Assembly (NCBI RefSeq): GCF_000380335.1
Contig: NC_021149.1
Span: forward strand, 3,772,501 to 3,836,500
DNA: 64,000 nucleotides
Direction: 5' to 3'
Source: Azotobacter vinelandii CA
Lineage (GTDB): Bacteria > Pseudomonadota > Gammaproteobacteria > Pseudomonadales > Pseudomonadaceae
The translations under genes and the position numbers were made by a program. The notes under the pieces were generated by a model. The model saw only the letters and a list, made by a program, of their open reading frames with translations. It was not told where the DNA came from and made no database searches. Positions 49,323 through 59,995 of this stretch are shown one piece after another (positions within the stretch are counted from its first letter, which is position 1; each line of letters opens with the position of its first letter).

Positions 49323-49625
49323 ATGCTCGACGACTTCGACGAGATCTACAAGGCCCTTGCCCATCCCGTGCGCCGGCAGATCCTGCACTGGCTGAAGGAG
49401 CCCGAGCGCAACTTCCCCGATCAGCAGCACTCCCTGGAACTCGGCGTTTGCGCCGGGCAGATCGACCAGCGCGCCGGGCTGTCCCAGTCCACCGTTTCGG
49501 CCCACCTGGCGACACTGCAGCGTGCCGGGCTGGTCAGCGTGCGCAAGGTCGGCCAGTGGTGCTTCTTCAAGCGCAACGAAGCGGCCATCCAGGCCTTTCT
49601 CGAGCAGTTGCACGACGCGCTGTAA
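49323..49625 (+). CDS. ArsR-family transcriptional regulator
   Basis: This encodes 100 residues: IYKALAHPVRRQILHWLKEPE, AGLSQSTVSAHLATLQRAGLVSVRKVGQW is the winged HTH. One Cys (GVCAGQ) and no CxC metal box, so it more likely senses an organic or redox signal. Probably represses the ene-reductase gene downstream. Confidence 0.9.
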   Translation: MLDDFDEIYKALAHPVRRQILHWLKEPERNFPDQQHSLELGVCAGQIDQRAGLSQSTVSAHLATLQRAGLVSVRKVGQWCFFKRNEAAIQAFLEQLHDAL

Positions 49626-49708
49626 GGCGCGGCCATTCGTTTCCGCCGGCAGTACAGCTCCGGCTGACGGCCTTGTCCCACCGATCGACCCTATAGAGAG
49701 ACCCCTCA

Positions 49709-50758
49709 ATGAGCACACTCTTCGACCCCATCGAGATCGGCGATCTCCAACTGCCCAACCGTATCGTCATGGCTCCGCTGACCCGCTGCCGCGCCGAGCC
49801 CGGCCGCGTGCCCGGCGCGCTGATGGCCGAATACTACGTGCAGCGCGCCAGCGCCGGCCTGATCATCAGCGAAGCCACTTCGGTCTGCCCGACGGGTGTC
49901 GGCTACCCCGACACGCCCGGCATCTGGTCGGATGAGCAGGTCGCCGGCTGGAAGAACGTCACCCAGGCGGTGCACGCCGCCGGCGGGCGCATCGTCCTGC
50001 AGCTCTGGCACGTGGGCCGGATCTCCGATCCGCTCTATTTGAACGGAGAACTGCCGGTGGCGCCGAGCGCCATCCAGCCCAAGGGTCATGTCAGCCTGGT
50101 CCGCCCGCAGAAAGCCTTCGAGACCCCGCGCGCCCTGGAAACCGACGAGATCCCCGGCCTCGTCGAGGCCTACCGCCAGGGTGCCGAGAACGCCAGGAAG
50201 GCCGGCTTCGACGGCGTGGAGATCCATGCGGCCAACGGTTACCTGCTCGACCAGTTCCTCCAGGACAGCACCAACCGGCGCACCGACCGCTACGGCGGCA
50301 GCCTGGAAAACCGCGCCCGCCTGCTGCTCGAGGTGACCGACGCGGCGATCTCGGTATGGGGCGCCGGCCGGGTCGGCGTGCATCTGGCGCCGCGCGCCGA
50401 CCTGCACGACATGGGCGACTCCAACCGTGCCGAGACCTTCAGCCACGTAGCCCGCGAACTGGGCAAGCGCGGCATCGCCTTCATCTGCACCCGCGAGAAG
50501 GAAGACGCCGACAGCCTGACCCCACAGATCAAGCAAGCCTTCGGCGGCGCGGTGATCGCCAACGAACGTTTCACCAAGGAGCAGGCCGACCGCTGGCTGG
50601 CCGAGAGCAAGGCCGACGCCGTGGCCTTCGGCGTCCCCTTCATCGCCAATCCCGATCTGCCGGCGCGCTTGGCGGCCGATGCGCCGCTCAACGAGGCGCA
50701 TCCGGAAACCTTCTACAGTTCCGGCCCGCAGGGCTACCTGGACTATCCGACCCTGTAG
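49709..50758 (+). CDS. Old-yellow-enzyme family ene-reductase (NemA/XenB-like)
   Basis: This encodes 349 residues. LFDPIEIGDLQLPNRIVMAPLTRCRA, QLWHVGRISDP, FDGVEIHAANGYLLDQFLQD and TDRYGGSLENRARLLLEV are OYE signatures binding FMN and the substrate. It reduces activated alkenes or nitro-compounds with NAD(P)H. It follows the ArsR gene. Confidence 0.93.
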   Translation: MSTLFDPIEIGDLQLPNRIVMAPLTRCRAEPGRVPGALMAEYYVQRASAGLIISEATSVCPTGVGYPDTPGIWSDEQVAGWKNVTQAVHAAGGRIVLQLWHVGRISDPLYLNGELPVAPSAIQPKGHVSLVRPQKAFETPRALETDEIPGLVEAYRQGAENARKAGFDGVEIHAANGYLLDQFLQDSTNRRTDRYGGSLENRARLLLEVTDAAISVWGAGRVGVHLAPRADLHDMGDSNRAETFSHVARELGKRGIAFICTREKEDADSLTPQIKQAFGGAVIANERFTKEQADRWLAESKADAVAFGVPFIANPDLPARLAADAPLNEAHPETFYSSGPQGYLDYPTL

Positions 50759-50768
50759 TCCGCCACCG

Positions 50769-50791
50769 GCGCCCCGGCCTGGCCGGGGCGC
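50769..50791. terminator. GC hairpin between converging genes
   Basis: GCGCCCCGGCC and GGCCGGGGCGC separated by T; followed by CTTCGTCT. A bidirectional terminator for the ene-reductase and the coiled-coil gene. Confidence 0.65.
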
Positions 50792-50797
50792 TTCGTC

Positions 50798-51688
50798 TCA
50801 GCGTCCGTTCAACTGCTGCTGCAGGCTGCGCATCTGGCTCTGCAGGGCGGTGAAGCTGCGCGTGGTCTGTGCGCGGAAGGCGTCGAACTCGGCGATGTCG
50901 GCGACACCGCCACGCGGGCGCGGCCGGTTTTCCAGCTCGCTGCGCAGCACCAGCAGTTCCTGTTCCAGACGGCCGATGGCCTGGGCCGGATCGGTACGCT
51001 TCTTCAACGCCGCCACCTCCCCGTCCAGGCCACTCAAGCGTATGGCCAGCCGCTGCTCCTGCCCGGCCTGCTGGTCCTTCAGCGCCGCCACCTCCCCGGC
51101 GAGGCCGCCCAATCGTTCGGCCAGCCGCTGCTCCTGCTCGGCCTGCAGCCCCTTCAGTGCCGCCTGCTCGCCGGCGAGTGCCTGCAGCCGCTCGTCGAGC
51201 CGGGTCAGCAGTTCCACGGTCACCCCCTGCTGCTTCTGCAGTTCGCCGGCCAGTTGCCCGAGGCGCAGATCCTGCTCCTCCTGGCGGGCCTGCAGCGCCT
51301 GCTCGCGCCTTTCCCGCTCGGCCAGGCGTTCCTCCAACTGGCGGATCTGCACTCTGAGGGCTTCGCTGCCGGTGGTCGCGCTGGACTCGGCGGCCACCAC
51401 CTTGCCGCTGATGTTCTGGATACGCAGCGCCGCATCCTCGCTGATCCGCGCGAAGCTCTCCTGGGTCGCCACCAGTTGCTGCTCCATCAGCGCGAGACGC
51501 TGCTGGCTCCACCAGCCGAGCCCGGCCAGGGAGAGACTCAAGGCGCCGATCAGCGCCCATAGGAAGCCATTGCCGGCACGCCGTGCCGGCCGTGTCTCCT
51601 CGACCGCCGCATGGCGTACGGCCGGATCGCGAATCTCCGTTCGCAGGCTGGGAATATGCTCCACTTCATCGAAGGAATCGTTGCGCAT
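50798..51688 (-). CDS. Membrane-anchored coiled-coil protein
   Basis: This encodes 296 residues. GFLWALIGALSLSLAGLGWW near residue 40 is one membrane segment. Residues ~60-285 are almost wholly coiled coil with internal repeats (LAERLGGLAGEVAALKDQQAGQEQRLA, LAIRLSGLDGEVAALKKR). Often annotated as ATPase in Pseudomonas, but no nucleotide-binding motif is visible. Located before sodB on the other strand. Confidence 0.75.
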   Translation of the reverse strand: MRNDSFDEVEHIPSLRTEIRDPAVRHAAVEETRPARRAGNGFLWALIGALSLSLAGLGWWSQQRLALMEQQLVATQESFARISEDAALRIQNISGKVVAAESSATTGSEALRVQIRQLEERLAERERREQALQARQEEQDLRLGQLAGELQKQQGVTVELLTRLDERLQALAGEQAALKGLQAEQEQRLAERLGGLAGEVAALKDQQAGQEQRLAIRLSGLDGEVAALKKRTDPAQAIGRLEQELLVLRSELENRPRPRGGVADIAEFDAFRAQTTRSFTALQSQMRSLQQQLNGR

Positions 51689-51940
51689 GGGGAATCTTCG
51701 CAAAGGCGCTGCCGACGGGATCTGCAGTATAGCGATTCGGACTTGCGCAGGGGGGTTGCCATCCCCTGCGGAACGAGGCTCTAGCATGGGCTTTTCCACA
51801 TGCGTGCTGCGTGGATATGTCGCAATCCCGGTGCTATGATCCCTGACCTACGGCGCCTCGCGCCCCGCTCCAAGCAGCACCCGAACCGGCCGCGCCCATG
51901 TCGCGTGTCCTACGACCTGATGAAAATGGAGAGTTGAATC

Positions 51941-52522
51941 ATGGCTTTTGAACTGCCGCCGCTGCCGTACGAGAAAAACGCCCTCGAGCCGTACATTTCC
52001 ACCGAGACCCTGGAATACCACTACGGCAAGCACCACAACACCTATGTGGTGAACCTGAACAACCTGATCCCTGGTACCGAGTTCGAAGGCAAGAGCCTGG
52101 AAGACATCGTCAAGACCTCTTCCGGCGGCATCTTCAACAACGCGGCCCAGGTATGGAACCACACCTTCTACTGGAACGGCCTGAAGCCGCAGGGCGGCGG
52201 TCAGCCGACCGGCCCCCTGGCCGATGCCATCAACGCGGCCTTCGGTTCCTTCGACAAGTTCAAGGAAGAGTTCACCAAGGTCGCCATCGGCACCTTCGGC
52301 TCCGGCTGGGCCTGGCTGGTGAAGAAGGCCGACGGTTCCCTGGCCCTGGCCAGCACCATCGGCGCCGGCAACCCGCTGACTTCCGGCGACACGCCGCTGC
52401 TGACCTGCGATGTCTGGGAACACGCCTACTACATCGACTACCGCAACCTGCGTCCGAAGTACGTCGAGGCATTCTGGAACCTGGTGAACTGGGATTTCGT
52501 GGCCGCCAACTACGCCGCCTGA
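51941..52522 (+). CDS. sodB: Iron superoxide dismutase SodB
   Basis: This encodes 193 residues. [33 protein letters not shown] and [13 protein letters not shown] supply the metal ligands (His, His, Asp, His). Fe-type by [12 protein letters not shown] and length. Cytoplasmic. Confidence 0.96.
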   Translation: MAFELPPLPYEKNALEPYISTETLEYHYGKHHNTYVVNLNNLIPGTEFEGKSLEDIVKTSSGGIFNNAAQVWNHTFYWNGLKPQGGGQPTGPLADAINAAFGSFDKFKEEFTKVAIGTFGSGWAWLVKKADGSLALASTIGAGNPLTSGDTPLLTCDVWEHAYYIDYRNLRPKYVEAFWNLVNWDFVAANYAA

Positions 52523-52542
52523 GCCCATTCGGGCTGCCGTGG

Positions 52543-52576
52543 AAAACCCGACTCCGGTCGGGTTTTCTCGTTTTTG
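52543..52576 (+). terminator. Terminator of sodB
   Basis: AAAACCCGAC, loop TCCG, GTCGGGTTTT, then CTCGTTTTT. Confidence 0.9.
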
Positions 52577-52676
52577 GCGGCGAAAAACCATCCCGCACTG
52601 CAAAAAAAGCGTTTTTTGACGTCTTCTCCAAGCGTGCCAATACTTGACCGAGGCGGTACTCCACCAGGACACCCAT

Positions 52677-54719
52677 GTGAAGCCGGCTCTGCGCAACAGC
52701 CTGTCCCTAAAACTGCTCCGTGTCGTACTGCTCTGCGCCCTTCTGCTCGGACTGCTGTTCAGTTGCGCCCAGATCGCCTTCGAGTTGCAGAAGACCCGCC
52801 AGCAGATCGATCTCGAGGCGCAACGGATCCTCGCCATGTTCCGTGCTCCCTCGTCCCAGGCGCTCGACGACCTGGACCGGGACAGGGGCCTGCAGGTCGT
52901 CGCAGGCCTGTTGCAGTACGGGGCGGTCACCTCGGCCGGCATAATCCCGACCTCCGGAGCCGCCCTGGCCGAAGGCTCCCGCGAGCCACAGGCCCTCCCT
53001 TCCCGAGTCCTGACCGACGTGCTGCTCGGCCGCGAGCGGCGTTTCGGCATTCCCCTGTCCGGCCGGCCACCGGACGGCGAGCTGTACCTCACGCTGGATA
53101 CCGCCGCCCATGGTCATGACTTCCTGGTTCGCGCACAGCTCATCTTCTTCTCCGGCCTGTTGCATGCCGTCATCCTGGCGATGCTGCTCTACCTGATCTA
53201 TCAGCGGCTGCTGAGCAATCCCCTGGACAGGATCATCGCCAATCTGGCGCAGATCGATCCGGAATATCCCGGTGCCCGGCAATTGCCGATGCTGGAGGGC
53301 AACGAAAAGGACGAGTTGGGCCTGTGGATTCGCACCGCCAACCAGTTGCTCGCCTCCATCGAGCGCAACACGCGCCTGCGCCACGAGGCGGAGCACAGCC
53401 TGCAGCGCATGGCCTACTACGACGTCCTTACTGGCCTGCCCAACCGCCAGCATTTATTGCGCCTGCTCGGCCAGATCCTGCTGGATGCGCGGCGCCACAA
53501 GCGACGGGTCGCCGTGCTCTGCGTCGGCCTGGACGATTTCAAGTCGATCAACGAGCAGTTCTGTTACCACTTCGGCGACGAACTGCTGCTCGCCCTGGCC
53601 GACCGCCTGCGCAGCCACGACACCGCCCCCGGGGCCCTGGCGCGCCTGGGCGGCGACCGTTTCGTGCTGGTCCGCGCCGATATCGACGAGCCCTACATGG
53701 CCGCCGAGCTGGCCCAGGGCATTCTCGACGATCTGGTGGTCCCCTTCCGCCAGGAGCAGCAGGACGTCCACCTGCATGCCAGCATCGGCATCACCCTCTA
53801 CCCCGAGGACGGCCGCTCTCCCGAGAAGCTGTTGCAGAAGGCCGAGCAGACCATGGCCCTGGCCAAGCGCTCGCACGGCCGCTACCAGTTCTACATCGCC
53901 AGCGTCGATCGGGAAATGCGCCATCGGCGCGAACTGGAGAAGGATCTGCACGAGGCCCTGGCGCGCGGCGAGCTGCAACTGCTCTACCAGCCGCAACTGA
54001 ACTACCGGAACCAGCGGGTGGAAGGCGTCGAGGCCCTGCTGCGCTGGCGCCATCCGCGCCACGGCCTGGTGCCGCCGGACCAGTTCGTGCTGCTGGCCGA
54101 GCACAGCGGCAGCATCATCCCCATCGGCGAATGGGTTCTCGAACAGGCCTGCCGGCAACTGCGCGAGTGGCACGACCAGGGCTTCTGCGAACTGCACATG
54201 GCGGTCAACCTGTCCGCCGTGCAACTGCACCACGACGGCCTGCCGCGTCTGATCGACCGGCTGCTGCGCACCTACCGGCTGCCGGCCGGCAGCCTGGAAC
54301 TGGAAGTCACCGAAACCAGCCTGATGGAAGACATCCAGGTCGCCGCCCGGCATCTGCGCAGTCTGCGCCGCTGTGGCGCACGGATCGCCATCGACGACTT
54401 CGGCACCGGCTACTCCTCGCTGAGCTACCTGAAGAGTCTGCCGCTGGACAAGATCAAGATCGACAAGAGCTTTGTCCTGGACCTGCTCAACGACGACGAT
54501 CACGACGCCGGCACCATCGTCCGCACCATCATCCAGTTGGCCCGCAGCCTGGGCAAGCAGGTGACCGCCGAAGGCGTGGAAACCGCCGCGCAGGAGGCCT
54601 ACCTGGTGAGCCAGGACTGCCACGAGGGACAGGGCTACCTGTACAGCAAGCCTCTGCCGCCCATGGAGCTGGCCGCCTTCATCCGGCGGCTGCAGCTTCG
54701 CCAGGCCCCCGTCAGTTGA
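52677..54719 (+). CDS. bifA: GGDEF/EAL c-di-GMP phosphodiesterase, BifA-like
   Basis: This encodes 680 residues starting at GTG (KPALRNSLSLKLLR) with AGGA upstream; an in-frame TTG at 52644 is an alternative. Two membrane segments (VVLLCALLLGLLFSCAQI; LLHAVILAMLLYLIYQ) enclose a periplasmic part. The GGDEF domain is degenerate (GGDRF), so no cyclase activity is expected. The EAL domain has EALLRW, the NLSAVQL segment and IDDFGTGYSSLSYL with KIDKSFV. Location behind sodB as in P. aeruginosa bifA. Hydrolyses c-di-GMP, favouring motility over biofilm. Confidence 0.88.
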   Translation: MKPALRNSLSLKLLRVVLLCALLLGLLFSCAQIAFELQKTRQQIDLEAQRILAMFRAPSSQALDDLDRDRGLQVVAGLLQYGAVTSAGIIPTSGAALAEGSREPQALPSRVLTDVLLGRERRFGIPLSGRPPDGELYLTLDTAAHGHDFLVRAQLIFFSGLLHAVILAMLLYLIYQRLLSNPLDRIIANLAQIDPEYPGARQLPMLEGNEKDELGLWIRTANQLLASIERNTRLRHEAEHSLQRMAYYDVLTGLPNRQHLLRLLGQILLDARRHKRRVAVLCVGLDDFKSINEQFCYHFGDELLLALADRLRSHDTAPGALARLGGDRFVLVRADIDEPYMAAELAQGILDDLVVPFRQEQQDVHLHASIGITLYPEDGRSPEKLLQKAEQTMALAKRSHGRYQFYIASVDREMRHRRELEKDLHEALARGELQLLYQPQLNYRNQRVEGVEALLRWRHPRHGLVPPDQFVLLAEHSGSIIPIGEWVLEQACRQLREWHDQGFCELHMAVNLSAVQLHHDGLPRLIDRLLRTYRLPAGSLELEVTETSLMEDIQVAARHLRSLRRCGARIAIDDFGTGYSSLSYLKSLPLDKIKIDKSFVLDLLNDDDHDAGTIVRTIIQLARSLGKQVTAEGVETAAQEAYLVSQDCHEGQGYLYSKPLPPMELAAFIRRLQLRQAPVS

Positions 54720-54767
54720 CTCCCGCCGGCCACGGCGCAGGCAACCGGCCATCGTCCACTTTTCAAA

Positions 54768-54786
54768 AATGCAAATCCTTCGCATT
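54768..54786. promoter_or_regulatory. Possible Fur box before the imelysin operon
   Basis: TGCAAATCCTTCGCA (54770-54784) matches about 9 of 14 positions of the 7-1-7 Fur consensus TGATAATnATTATCA. It lies about 45 bases before the first gene of an iron-linked operon. Confidence 0.45.
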
Positions 54787-54829
54787 ATAACCGCGACCGC
54801 GCATCGCGCCCGCCGCAAGGACTTTCAGC

Positions 54830-56155
<1,326 letters not shown>

Positions 56156-56212
56156 TCCCCGCCGCACCGGGTGCGGAATCCCCCCTCCGCGCCCTTGCCT
56201 GGAACCCCGCCA

Positions 56213-57628
56213 ATGCCGTCACCGTTTCACCGCCTCACCCTGCTGCTGGCACTCGGCCTCGGCGCCTGCGACGGCCAGGCACCGGACTTCGGCCGGGCCG
56301 AACCCGACGAAGCCCTGTCGGCCGGCAGCGCCACCGTCCGACGCAGCGACCGGGACGCCTTCGCCCAGCCCGCGGCCAACCTGACGGCCTCGCAACGCAT
56401 GGACTTCGCCGTCGGCAACAGCTTCTTCCGCAAGCCCTGGGTGATCGCCCCGTCCAGCACCACCGCCCGCGACGGCCTCGGCCCGCTGTTCAACACCAAT
56501 GCCTGCCTGAACTGCCACATCCGCGACGGCCGCGGCCACCCACCGGAGGCGCGGGCGGACAACGCCGTGTCCCTGCTGCTGCGCCTGTCGATCCCGGAAA
56601 CGCCGGAAACCGCCTCCATCGCCGCACGCCTCGGCGTGGTTCCCGAACCGCTCTACGGCACCCAACTGCAGGACATGGCGGTGCCCGGCGTGATCCCGGA
56701 GGCCCGGGTGCGCCTGAGCTACGACACCCACAGCCTGCGTTTCGCCGACGGCTTCGCAGTGGAGCTGCGCCGGCCACGACTGCAGCTAGACCGGTTGGGC
56801 TACGGTCCGCTGCATCCCGACACACGCTTTTCCCTGCGCGTCGCCCCACCGATGATCGGCCTCGGCCTGCTGGAGGCGATTCCCGACACAGCCCTTCTCG
56901 CCAATGCCGACCCCGACGACGCCGATGGCGACGGCATCTCCGGCCGGCCCAACCGGGTTCGCGACCACGCCACCCTGAACACCGCCCTCGGCCGTTTCGG
57001 CTGGAAGGCCGGACAGCCGAATCTCGGCCAGCAGAACGCCGAGGCCTTCCTCAACGATCTGGGACTTTCCAGCCGCCTGCGTCCCGGCAACAACTGCACC
57101 CCGGCGCAGAGCGCCTGCCTGGCCGCTGCCGATGGCGGGACGCCGGAGGTCGACGACCACCTGCTCGCCCGCGTGCTGTTCTACACCCGCCACCTCGGCG
57201 TACCGGCCCGGCGCGCCGTGGACGACCCGCAGGTGCTGGCCGGCAAGGCGCTGTTCCATGGCGCCGGCTGCGCGCGGTGCCACACCCCGACCTTCGTCAC
57301 CGCCGCGGACGCCGCCGAAGCGACGCTGGCCAGCCAGAAGATCCACCCCTACAGCGACCTTCTGCTGCATGACATGGGCGACGGTCTGGCCGACAATCGT
57401 GCGGAATTCCAGGCCAGCGGTCGCGAATGGCGGACTCCGCCGCTATGGGGGCTCGGTTTGACGCGACGGGTGAGCGGCCACACCCAGCTCCTCCACGACG
57501 GCCGGGCACGCAATCCGCTGGAAGCGATTCTCTGGCACGGCGGCGAGGCGCAAGCGGCGCGGGATCGGGTCCTGGCCTTCGACGCAGGCCAGCGTGCGGC
57601 ACTCCTGGCCTTTCTGAACTCCCTCTGA
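56213..57628 (+). CDS. Di-heme (thiol) oxidoreductase, cytochrome c family
   Basis: This encodes 471 residues. LTLLLALGLGACDGQ is a lipoprotein signal. Two heme c sites: CLNCH near residue 101 and CARCH near 355. FSLRVAPPMIGLGLLEAIPD and GRFGWKAGQPNLGQQ are typical of the DUF1111/thiol oxidoreductase family. It probably changes the redox state of iron in the periplasm together with the imelysins. Confidence 0.9.
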   Translation: MPSPFHRLTLLLALGLGACDGQAPDFGRAEPDEALSAGSATVRRSDRDAFAQPAANLTASQRMDFAVGNSFFRKPWVIAPSSTTARDGLGPLFNTNACLNCHIRDGRGHPPEARADNAVSLLLRLSIPETPETASIAARLGVVPEPLYGTQLQDMAVPGVIPEARVRLSYDTHSLRFADGFAVELRRPRLQLDRLGYGPLHPDTRFSLRVAPPMIGLGLLEAIPDTALLANADPDDADGDGISGRPNRVRDHATLNTALGRFGWKAGQPNLGQQNAEAFLNDLGLSSRLRPGNNCTPAQSACLAAADGGTPEVDDHLLARVLFYTRHLGVPARRAVDDPQVLAGKALFHGAGCARCHTPTFVTAADAAEATLASQKIHPYSDLLLHDMGDGLADNRAEFQASGREWRTPPLWGLGLTRRVSGHTQLLHDGRARNPLEAILWHGGEAQAARDRVLAFDAGQRAALLAFLNSL

Positions 57629-57643
57629 AAAAGGAACCGAAGC

Positions 57644-58708
57644 ATGTTCCGCAGTACTCCTCTCCTCCTCGCCCTGACCGGCCTTCTGCTCGGGGCCTGC
57701 ACGCCCAAGGAGCCCGCTCAGCAGACCAGCATCGCCCTGAGCGACGGCGTACTGCTGCCGGCCTACAGCGGCTGGGCCGAAGCCGACCGCCAACTGGCGG
57801 CCAGCGCCCTCTCCTTCTGCGCCGGCAACGAGGACCTGCAGCAGGCACGGCAGATCTTCCTGACCGCCCAGAACAGTTGGGCAGCCCTGCAACCCCTGCT
57901 GTTCGGGCCGCTGGCCGAGGGCAACCTGGCCTGGCAGGTACAATTCTGGCCGGACAAGAAAAACCTGGTCGCCCGCCAGGTCGAAAACCTGCTGCAGCAG
58001 AAACCGCAACTGACCCAGGCCGACCTGGAGCAGGCCAGCGTGGTGGTCAAGGGCCTCAGCGCCTACGAATACCTGCTGTTCGACAACGGCCTGGACCTCA
58101 CCGACGCCACTCAGCGCCAGCGCTACTGCCCGCTGCTGACCGCCATCGGCAAACACCAGCAGACCCTCTCCGCGGAAATCCTCCAGCAGTGGCAGGGCGA
58201 CGCCGGCATGGCCGTGCACCTGAAACGCTTTCCCAACAGCCGCTACGCCGACGCCAAGGAAGCCATCGGCGAGATCCTGCGCGCAGAGGTCACCGCCCTC
58301 GATGTCCTGAAGAAGAAGCTCGGCACACCGCTCGGCCGGCAGAGCAAGGGCGTGCCGCAACCGTTGCAGGCCGAGTCCTGGCGCAGCCAGTCCACGCTTT
58401 CGAACCTCGCCGCCAGCCTGGCGACGGCCGAGCGCCTGTGGCTCGGCGTCAAGCAGGACGGCATCCGCAACCTGCTCGACGAGGACCAGGCGGAACTCGC
58501 CCAGCGCCTCGACCGGGCTTTCGGCGACAGCCGCGGGCGGCTCGCCGCCCTGCAGCGTCCGTTCGACGAACTGCTCGCCGACAAGGCCGGACGCGACCAG
58601 TTGAACGCCCTCTACGACAGCTTCGACCGCCTGCACCGTCTGCACGAGCGCGAGCTGGCCAAGGCGCTCGACATCCAGCTCGGCTTCAATGCCCACGACG
58701 GCGACTGA
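57644..58708 (+). CDS. Second imelysin family lipoprotein
   Basis: This encodes 354 residues. LLLALTGLLLGACTPK is a lipoprotein signal. NSWAALQPLLFGPLAEGNLAWQVQFWPDKKN and VKGLSAYEYLLFD (in place of GxHxxE) are imelysin-like features. Adjacent to the oxidoreductase with 15 bases between. Confidence 0.9.
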   Translation: MFRSTPLLLALTGLLLGACTPKEPAQQTSIALSDGVLLPAYSGWAEADRQLAASALSFCAGNEDLQQARQIFLTAQNSWAALQPLLFGPLAEGNLAWQVQFWPDKKNLVARQVENLLQQKPQLTQADLEQASVVVKGLSAYEYLLFDNGLDLTDATQRQRYCPLLTAIGKHQQTLSAEILQQWQGDAGMAVHLKRFPNSRYADAKEAIGEILRAEVTALDVLKKKLGTPLGRQSKGVPQPLQAESWRSQSTLSNLAASLATAERLWLGVKQDGIRNLLDEDQAELAQRLDRAFGDSRGRLAALQRPFDELLADKAGRDQLNALYDSFDRLHRLHERELAKALDIQLGFNAHDGD

Positions 58709-58716
58709 GGACGGCG

Positions 58717-59811
58717 ATGAAACGACGCAACCTGCTGGCCGGCGGCGGCGCCCTGCTCGCCGCCGCCACCCTGGGCGGCTGGAGACTGATGTCCGGCGAC
58801 CGCCAGCCGCTGCTGCTCTCCGCCCGCGACGACGCCGAAGGCCATCACCATGCGGCCGGCTACCGGCTCGACGGTAGCCGGGTCTTCGCCACCCGGGTGA
58901 ACGAGCGCTGCCACGACGTGGTACCGCACCCGCGCCTGCCGCTGGCGCTGTTCGTCGGCCGGCGGCCGAGCCGCGAGAGCTACCTCGTCGACACCCGCGA
59001 CGGCCGCCTGCTGCAGACACTGGCGAGCCCCGCCGAGCGGCATTTCTACGGACACGGCGTGTTCCACGCCGGTGGCGAGTGGTTCTACAGCACCGAGAAC
59101 GATACCCGCGACCCCGGCCGCGGGGTTATCGGCGTCTATCGCCTGCGCGAGGAACGCCTGCAGCGCGTGGCCGAGCACGCCAGCCATGGCATAGGTCCGC
59201 ACCAGCTACTGTGGATGCCCGACGGCGAAACGCTGGTGGTGGCCAACGGCGGCATTCGCACCGAGGCCGACAGCCGCGAGAAGATGAACCTCGAAGCCAT
59301 GGAGCCGAGCCTGGTGCTGCTGCGCCGCGACGGCGTCCTGCTCGGCAAGGAACGGTTGTCCGAGCCGATGAACAGCGTGCGCCATCTGGCCGTGGCCGGC
59401 GACGGTACCGTGGTTTCGGGCCAGCAATACGAAGGCGACCCGCAGGATGCCGTGCCGCTACTGGCGATCAAGCGTCCCGGCCAGCCCTTCCAGGCCTTTC
59501 CCGTCGGCGAGGCCCAGCGCCTGGCAATGAACCAGTACACCGCCAGCGTGGCGATCCACGACGGCCTGCGCCTGGTGGCCGTGACCGCACCACGGGGCAA
59601 CCGGGTATTCATCTGGGAGCTGGACAGCGCCGAGCTGCGCCTTGATACGCCGCTGGCCGACTGCGCCGGCGTCGCCGCGGTCGCCGAAGGTTTCGTCGTC
59701 AGTTCCGGACAGAGCCGCTGCCGGCTGTTCGACTGCCGCGCCTCCCGGATCGAAACCCGCCACCTGGAACTGCCGGCCGGCCTCTGGGACAACCATCTGC
59801 GAATGGCCTGA
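58717..59811 (+). CDS. DUF1513 protein, exported beta-propeller
   Basis: This encodes 364 residues. MKRRNLLAGGGALLAAATLGGW is a Tat-like signal with RR. HGIGPHQLLWMPDGETLVVANGGIRT is the DUF1513 signature. Predicted beta-propeller. Last gene of the imelysin operon. The frame is open far upstream, but that part runs over other genes. Confidence 0.9.
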   Translation: MKRRNLLAGGGALLAAATLGGWRLMSGDRQPLLLSARDDAEGHHHAAGYRLDGSRVFATRVNERCHDVVPHPRLPLALFVGRRPSRESYLVDTRDGRLLQTLASPAERHFYGHGVFHAGGEWFYSTENDTRDPGRGVIGVYRLREERLQRVAEHASHGIGPHQLLWMPDGETLVVANGGIRTEADSREKMNLEAMEPSLVLLRRDGVLLGKERLSEPMNSVRHLAVAGDGTVVSGQQYEGDPQDAVPLLAIKRPGQPFQAFPVGEAQRLAMNQYTASVAIHDGLRLVAVTAPRGNRVFIWELDSAELRLDTPLADCAGVAAVAEGFVVSSGQSRCRLFDCRASRIETRHLELPAGLWDNHLRMA

Positions 59812-59995
59812 ACCCACCGGCCGGCACACTGGCCGTCCGATGCCGACGACCTCGCCTTGATCGGTCGCCCGCGGGCTCTTAAGCTGACAGAGCCCGGGCC
59901 GGGCAATCACAACCTTCAAGGATTGAAGCGAGTCGTATCCGGTTCTTCCCGAAGGTCGGCCGGATGCTCCAGCTTCTTGGAAAGGAATCCAAGCG

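Noticed and set aside
51596-51799. Longer N-terminus for the coiled-coil protein
   Set aside because: The added 37 residues cover the likely promoter region; MRNDSFDEVEH is the better start.
57427-58716. First part of a 794-codon plus-strand ORF
   Set aside because: Only its last 364 codons (DUF1513) are real; the upstream part overlaps the oxidoreductase and imelysin genes in another frame and is low-complexity Arg/Pro/Ala.
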